Notes under the pieces: model-generated
Told to the model about the DNA's origin: nothing
Database searches by the model: none
What the model saw: only the letters and a program-made list of their open reading frames with translations
Origin: Alkaliphilus flagellatus
GTDB taxonomy: Bacteria; Bacillota; Clostridia; Peptostreptococcales; Natronincolaceae
DNA: 64,000 bases
Assembly: GCF_018919215.1 (NCBI RefSeq)
Contig: NZ_JAHLQK010000001.1
Coordinates: forward strand, 280,430-344,429
Reading direction: 5' to 3'
Made by a program: the position numbers and the translations under genes
Shown here: piece by piece, positions 59,965 through 64,000 of the stretch
Position numbering within the stretch: position 1 is the first letter of the stretch
How the letters are laid out: the number at the start of each line of letters is the position of its first letter

Positions 59965-61563
59965 CTATTTTTGATATACGAATTCTCCATCTATCATTGT
60001 CTTTTCAACTTTAATATCTTTGATTTTTAATTCGTCTATAGTGAATATATCCATATCCAATACAATTAAATCGGCTACATAACCTGGTTTTAATCTTCCT
60101 TTAAAATCTTCTTTAAATTCATTAAAAGCACTACCAATTGTGTAGGCATCAATAGCGTCTTCAAGCCCCATCTTTTCATTTGGATAAAAGCCACCTACTG
60201 GCTTGCCATCTATTCCTAGTCTTGTTACTGCACAGTAAATATTCGGGAATGGATTACAGTCTTCTACTGGAGCATCTGTACCTAAGCTTATTGGGGCCCC
60301 TAGTTTATATAGGGTATTAAACGCATAAGATGTACTTGATAACTCTTTTCCAACACGCTCTTCTACAATTTTAATATCGTAGTCTAAGAAAATAGGTTGG
60401 TACATAACAGGAATATTCAATTTAGCAATTCTATTTAATTGTTCCGTACTTGTGATTTGACAATGAACAATCCCATGACGAAGAGGATTTTTTCCATTCT
60501 TCATAGTTTTTTCATAGGCATTTATTACACTTTCTATAGCACCGTCACCAATTGCGTGAGTTATTACTCTAATTCCGTTCTTTGTAGCTAAATCACATAA
60601 ATCTTGTAGCTGTTCATCGCTTAATGCTGCTACACCTTTAGTGCCAGGGGCATCTTCATAATCTTTTAACATTAAAGCGGTCCTAGCCCCTAAAGAACCA
60701 TCTTTAAATAACTTTAATGCACCTTTTGACAAGAATTTCTCATCATATTGTCCTGTCTTATATTCCGTTTCAAGGTAAGCTTTAAAATCATTTATATCTT
60801 GAAAATTGAATTGGTGAGAATATCTTAATTTCAATTTCTTATTGTCGCAAATATTATGAATAATATTGAACATGCTCTTAAAATCACTACTCATAATATC
60901 ACATGATTGAATAGAGGTTATTCCAACACTTAAAGCATAATTTGCAGCTTTTAGAAATTCTTTCTCTATGTTATTATCACTTTTTTCTGGGATAAGTGAG
61001 TGGATTAAACTGACCGCATTTTCATTAAATATACCATTTAGTTTCCCATCGCTTCCAAGTTCTAATACTCCACCGTCTATAACAGTATTTTCATCTACAC
61101 CTAGTATTTCTAAAGCCTTAGTATTTCCTACTGAAACATGTCCACATACTCTATCAAAGACAATTGGAATTTCTGTAGATATTTTATCTAAGTCAAACCG
61201 GTTTATTAGACGTTTTTCACCAGAAGTGAAATAATCTTGATTCCACCCACGACCACTTAATACAGCTAGATCCTTGTTTTTTTCAATGAATATTTTACCC
61301 AGTTGAATAACTTCATCAATTGATTTAGCTGATGTTAAATTACATGAATTCATAGCATCTCCTACCCATGAAATATGTAGGTGGCTGTCATTAAAACCTG
61401 GTAAAACAGTTTTTCCTTGAAGGTCTATAATATTATCAGCATCATTTTTTAGCATATCTTCATTTGTGCCAACCTGTCTAATAACTCCATCCTCAATTAG
61501 GATTGCTTCTTGAAAATTATTTTTTTCAACATAAATATTGCCATTTTTTAAAATCGTTTTCAA
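59965..61563 (-). CDS. YtcJ-like amidohydrolase
   Basis: A 532-residue metal-dependent hydrolase of the amidohydrolase superfamily: HxH motif GFNDSHLHI (~residue 57), RLVIT-like core with GALKLFKDGSLGARTA (metal-bridging Lys), VITHAIGDGA and LGTDAPVEDCNPF. YtcJ/NfdA-type enzymes act on N-substituted formamides or other amides; the substrate is unknown. It follows the permease by 21 bases on the same strand, so it is in the lysine-riboswitch operon and may process the imported compound or a lysine derivative. ATG 61563 follows AAGGAGATGATC. Confidence 0.88.
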   Translation of the reverse strand: MKTILKNGNIYVEKNNFQEAILIEDGVIRQVGTNEDMLKNDADNIIDLQGKTVLPGFNDSHLHISWVGDAMNSCNLTSAKSIDEVIQLGKIFIEKNKDLAVLSGRGWNQDYFTSGEKRLINRFDLDKISTEIPIVFDRVCGHVSVGNTKALEILGVDENTVIDGGVLELGSDGKLNGIFNENAVSLIHSLIPEKSDNNIEKEFLKAANYALSVGITSIQSCDIMSSDFKSMFNIIHNICDNKKLKLRYSHQFNFQDINDFKAYLETEYKTGQYDEKFLSKGALKLFKDGSLGARTALMLKDYEDAPGTKGVAALSDEQLQDLCDLATKNGIRVITHAIGDGAIESVINAYEKTMKNGKNPLRHGIVHCQITSTEQLNRIAKLNIPVMYQPIFLDYDIKIVEERVGKELSSTSYAFNTLYKLGAPISLGTDAPVEDCNPFPNIYCAVTRLGIDGKPVGGFYPNEKMGLEDAIDAYTIGSAFNEFKEDFKGRLKPGYVADLIVLDMDIFTIDELKIKDIKVEKTMIDGEFVYQK

Positions 61564-61584
61564 AAGATCATCTCCTTATATTTT

Positions 61585-62958
61585 TTATGCAGCCTTATTT
61601 TTTCTATTAAAATAAAAGTAAAATAATATACCAACAGCTGGTACAGCTAAACCAATAATCGAGGTTTGAGGATCTTCAATAAATGTATTAATCATTAATC
61701 CTACAAATATAAAAGTTGTTAATATTACTGTAATAGGATAACCAATTACTTTATAAGGTCTTTCTATAGTAGGGTATTTTCTTCTGTAAATCATAACTGC
61801 ATATACACCCAAAGTGTTAAACATCATTCCTGAGAATATAACTAAAGAAGTTAGTTGATTTAAGTTTCTTAATAGCACTAACATTATAGATATTATACAT
61901 TGTACAATTAATGGCGCATAAGGTACTTTATATTTAGGATGCAGTTTTTTAAAGCTTTTAAAGAAATGCCCCTCTTGACTCATTGCATAATACATTCTTG
62001 GGAAGGCTAGTATACAGCCATTTAAAGCTCCAAACATAGCTAATACCATACCTATTACAACTAAAATACTACCAGTCTTCCCCATTAGCTTTTCTGCTGC
62101 ATAGGTTCCTAAATAATACTCATTATTTGCTATTAGACTTTCAATTTCAGTAAAAGGTATAACCTTATATATAGAATAATTAAATAATGTATATAGTATT
62201 GTTATTGAAACAATAGAAATAACAATAGCAAGAGGTAGATTTTTCTTAGGATTCTTTACTTCTTCAGCTACAGTATTTAAATTAGTCCATCCTTCATATG
62301 CCCATAAACTTGCAACCACTGCAAAAGCTATCATACTAATAATTGAGCCAAAACTTACATCAACTGTCTTCGGAGCTAAACTTAAATCTGGAGATACTTT
62401 TCCAAATAAAAGACCCAAAATCATTATGATTCCAATAGGGATTAGTTTTGCAATCATAGATAGATTTTGCAGTCTAGATCCAAATTTAACACCAAAATAA
62501 TTGACAATAGTTAATCCTATGATTAATACTATGGCAAAGATTTTAATTGTCCATTCTCCCATTGGCATTATAACAGTTAAAGCACTTGGTAAGGCAATTG
62601 CTATGGCAGCAATAGACCCAGGACCAGCGATTAGCCAATTATTAAACCCAGCTAGAAAACCAACGATAGGTGAATAGGCATTACTTAAATATACAGTCAA
62701 ACCACCAGCACGAGGATCTGAAGCACCTAGTTCTGCATAACAAATTCCGCCTAGTAAGGAAACTAAGCCACCTAAAATCCAACTCAATAAAGCTAAGCCA
62801 AGACTCATTCCAGTTCTCATTAATACATATGATCCTAGATAAAAAATTCCTGACCCTACCATGATACCCCCTAAAATGCTGACCCCACCAAATAAACTAA
62901 TTTCTTTTTTAAAACCGGAATCCGTTGTTTTATTCACTTCACTCAAGTTATCAGTCAT
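61585..62958 (-). CDS. APC-family amino acid permease under lysine riboswitch control
   Basis: A 457-residue permease with 12 hydrophobic segments. The N-terminal GGVSILGGIMVGSGIFYLGSYVL motif (GSGIF) is typical for APC-superfamily transporters of the LAT type. It would import or exchange an amino acid. A lysine riboswitch and terminator lie in its 5' leader (63123-63390), pointing to lysine or a lysine-related compound as substrate. ATG 62958 follows AGGAGGATAT. The amidohydrolase is downstream in the same operon. Confidence 0.88.
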   Translation of the reverse strand: MTDNLSEVNKTTDSGFKKEISLFGGVSILGGIMVGSGIFYLGSYVLMRTGMSLGLALLSWILGGLVSLLGGICYAELGASDPRAGGLTVYLSNAYSPIVGFLAGFNNWLIAGPGSIAAIAIALPSALTVIMPMGEWTIKIFAIVLIIGLTIVNYFGVKFGSRLQNLSMIAKLIPIGIIMILGLLFGKVSPDLSLAPKTVDVSFGSIISMIAFAVVASLWAYEGWTNLNTVAEEVKNPKKNLPLAIVISIVSITILYTLFNYSIYKVIPFTEIESLIANNEYYLGTYAAEKLMGKTGSILVVIGMVLAMFGALNGCILAFPRMYYAMSQEGHFFKSFKKLHPKYKVPYAPLIVQCIISIMLVLLRNLNQLTSLVIFSGMMFNTLGVYAVMIYRRKYPTIERPYKVIGYPITVILTTFIFVGLMINTFIEDPQTSIIGLAVPAVGILFYFYFNRKNKAA

Positions 62959-63013
62959 ATATATCCTCCTATATAAAAAAAATTCGTCTAATGCTATCGT
63001 ATCTACTCATAGT

Positions 63014-63053
63014 GCACTCAATTTAAAAGCTTAAGCTTTTAAATTTCAAGTGC
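63014..63053. repeat. Palindromic repeat family 2, copy 2
   Basis: gcact-c-aatttaaaagctt pairs with aagcttttaaatt-tca-agtgc, followed by ttaaaat. Same architecture and flank as 2738-2774. It lies in the leader of the permease gene between the riboswitch terminator and the start codon. Confidence 0.55.
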
Positions 63054-63122
63054 TTAAAATATTACTAACATTCTATTTCTTCAAAAACCCTCAATAGTAA
63101 GAGTTTTTTTACTTTCTTATAC

Positions 63123-63153
63123 AAAAAAAACACCTAACAGGCTTGTCAGGTGC
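63123..63153 (-). terminator. Riboswitch-controlled terminator
   Basis: On the minus strand cacctgaca pairs with tgttaggtg (one G-U) around a 4-base loop and is followed by eight T. It is the likely expression platform of the lysine riboswitch. Confidence 0.85.
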
Positions 63154-63239
63154 TTATATGCGTATAGCAAAGCTAAAGACATTCCTCTCTCCTTTCTGGC
63201 TCAGTGTGAGATAGCACAACATCAAAGTATTGAGCAAAT

Positions 63240-63390
63240 ACAATGATGACAGTCCTGTACCTATTTGATACAGACCCAGCATCAGATTTTGAGATCTGAT
63301 GCTTCGGCGATGGCTCCTTTCGCTATATGTCATAGGTTTTCGACCTCGATATAGTTACTATTAGCAACCGCGCCTCTACCTCACCCGTAA
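63240..63390 (-). ncRNA. Lysine riboswitch (L-box)
   Basis: On the minus strand the conserved L-box elements occur in order: gaggtagaggcgcggttgc at the 5' side, tagtaac, gaaaggagccatcgccgaagc, a long hairpin (gcatcagatctcaaaatctgatgc), ctgggt and ggactgtcatc at the 3' side. They form the five-way junction that binds lysine. A terminator follows ~90 bases downstream, before the permease gene, so excess lysine should switch transcription off. Exact ends are approximate. Confidence 0.9.
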
Positions 63391-63486
63391 GGATGAGGAT
63401 TTTTATGAAATTGTTGATTTTCATCATAATAGCATGGTATTTATACTTTGTCAACTTAACGAAAATTTCTTTTAAATAGTAGATAA

Positions 63487-63747
63487 GAGGAATTTTCGAT
63501 TCAACAAACTGCTGCAGAGGCAGATAAAGTAGCTAAAACTATTGACAAAATAGCTGAAGGGCTATCCAATGAAAAACTTTTTATATCAAGATTTTGCGGA
63601 GATTAATTCTTGATTTATATTAGAGATGAGGATAATATTGAAGTGATAGCAGAATATGTAAGGCAGATTTCAAATATATTTAAAGATAATATTATTGCAA
63701 ATGGCAATATAGCCAATATTTCTTATTGTAGATTTAAGTTAAAATAA
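63487..63747 (+). pseudogene. Broken ORF of unknown family
   Basis: One frame reads IQQTAAEADKVAKTIDKIAEG and on to FCGD, a TAA at 63604, and then continues in the same frame with LIYIRDEDNIEVIAEYVRQISNIF to a stop at 63745. The codon composition looks coding on both sides of the stop. No start codon is present. It may be the tail of a decayed gene upstream of the response regulator; family not recognised. Confidence 0.35.
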
Positions 63748-63775
63748 ATTTTTAGATGCTAGAGGGGGTATCAAA

Positions 63776-64000
63776 ATCAATAAGATTTTAGTTATTGAAG
63801 ATGATGTGGCCTTAAATAATGGTATTGTTTTGAGCCTAAAACAAGAAAACTATGACTTTACACAAAGCTTTACATTTAAAGAGGCAGAGAAATATTTATC
63901 AGAAACAGAATTTGATTTAATTATATTAGATGTAAATTTACCTGATGGAAATGGTTTTGATCTTTGTAAAAAAATAAGGCAATACTCTTCTACGCCAATT
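63776..64000 (+). CDS. Response regulator, receiver domain (3' end outside window)
   Basis: The frame NKILVIEDDVALNNGIVLSL...FDLIILDVNLPDGNGFDLCK is an OmpR/PhoB-type receiver domain with acidic pair EDD, phospho-acceptor Asp in LDVNLPDG and runs off the right edge. A ribosome site AGAGGGGG lies at 63761-63768, but the codon expected to be ATG (63776) is ATC; a non-standard start or a sequence error is possible. A sensor kinase would be expected downstream. Confidence 0.8.
   Translation, partial: MNKILVIEDDVALNNGIVLSLKQENYDFTQSFTFKEAEKYLSETEFDLIILDVNLPDGNGFDLCKKIRQYSSTPI

Larger units (their letters stand above)
62959..63775. other. Permease leader and gap to the response-regulator gene
   Basis: Contains the palindromic repeat (63014-63053), the riboswitch with terminator (63123-63390) and a broken coding frame (63487-63747). 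Nothing else recognised. Confidence 0.5.

Noticed and set aside
1-64000. CRISPR array, tRNA or rRNA genes
   Set aside because: No regularly spaced direct repeats and no cloverleaf or rRNA-like sequence was seen when reading both strands.

Overview
The window is AT-rich DNA that looks like the chromosome of an anaerobic, endospore-forming Clostridia member. The evidence is a SpoVB-type flippase, frequent TTG/GTG starts behind strong AGGAGG sites, a clostridial-type ethanolamine (eut) microcompartment operon, oleate hydratase and a lysine riboswitch. I cannot name the species.

Layout. 1-2471: tail of a MerR-like regulator, then spoVB on the minus strand. 2900-17040: an 18-gene eut locus in the order eutS, eutP, PduO-type adenosyltransferase, eutG, second eutS, eutA, eutB, eutC, eutL, BMC-H protein with a C-terminal extension, eutE, eutM, eutT, pduL-type eutD, TIGR02536-type protein, eutN, eutH, eutQ. 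It encodes a complete shell and pathway (ethanolamine to acetaldehyde to acetyl-CoA to acetyl-phosphate, plus ethanol), but the usual regulators EutV/EutW are not in the window. RNA hairpins that look like EutV (ANTAR) antiterminator sites do sit in front of eutG and eutA. 17041-20591: a relic-rich gap, a TetR regulator and oleate hydratase. 20732-26034: a three-gene cassette (MoxR-like AAA+ ATPase, propeller-like protein, VWA protein), the best candidate here for an uncharacterised system. 26183-32902: GLUG-repeat surface protein and RND/MMPL transporter, divergent from a TetR regulator, with a palindromic operator between them. 33543-36935: frameshifted sigma factor, membrane protein and ABC transporter. 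37378-44901: assorted metabolism, including a PQQ-type dehydrogenase, a P1 peptidase, a truncated cupin, an AraC regulator, a RidA remnant, dpaL and ygeY. 45269-51520: a nucleotide-heptose and glycosyltransferase cassette flanked and interrupted by IS605-type relics. 52116-53958: a DUF6323/DUF6179-like pair. 54434-56944: a more GC-rich, probably acquired LmrA/YxaF-type TetR plus FMN/FAD lipoprotein reductase. 57477-59253: ECF sigma, anti-sigma and effector membrane protein. 59392-62958: thioesterase, then an amidohydrolase and permease operon behind a lysine riboswitch. 63487-64000: a broken ORF and the start of a response regulator.

Cross-cutting features are several families of dispersed repeats in the gaps. 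One is a set of four segments resembling the right end (omega-RNA region) of IS605/IStron elements without tnpB. Another is a four-copy motif around a conserved catcatt...gcatgtggag core. A third is a two-copy palindrome. Gene remnants (RidA, REP-type transposase, cupin 5' end, sigma factor) show that the accessory gaps are decaying. No CRISPR array, rRNA or tRNA was seen. All calls come from reading the sequence; no database search was run.
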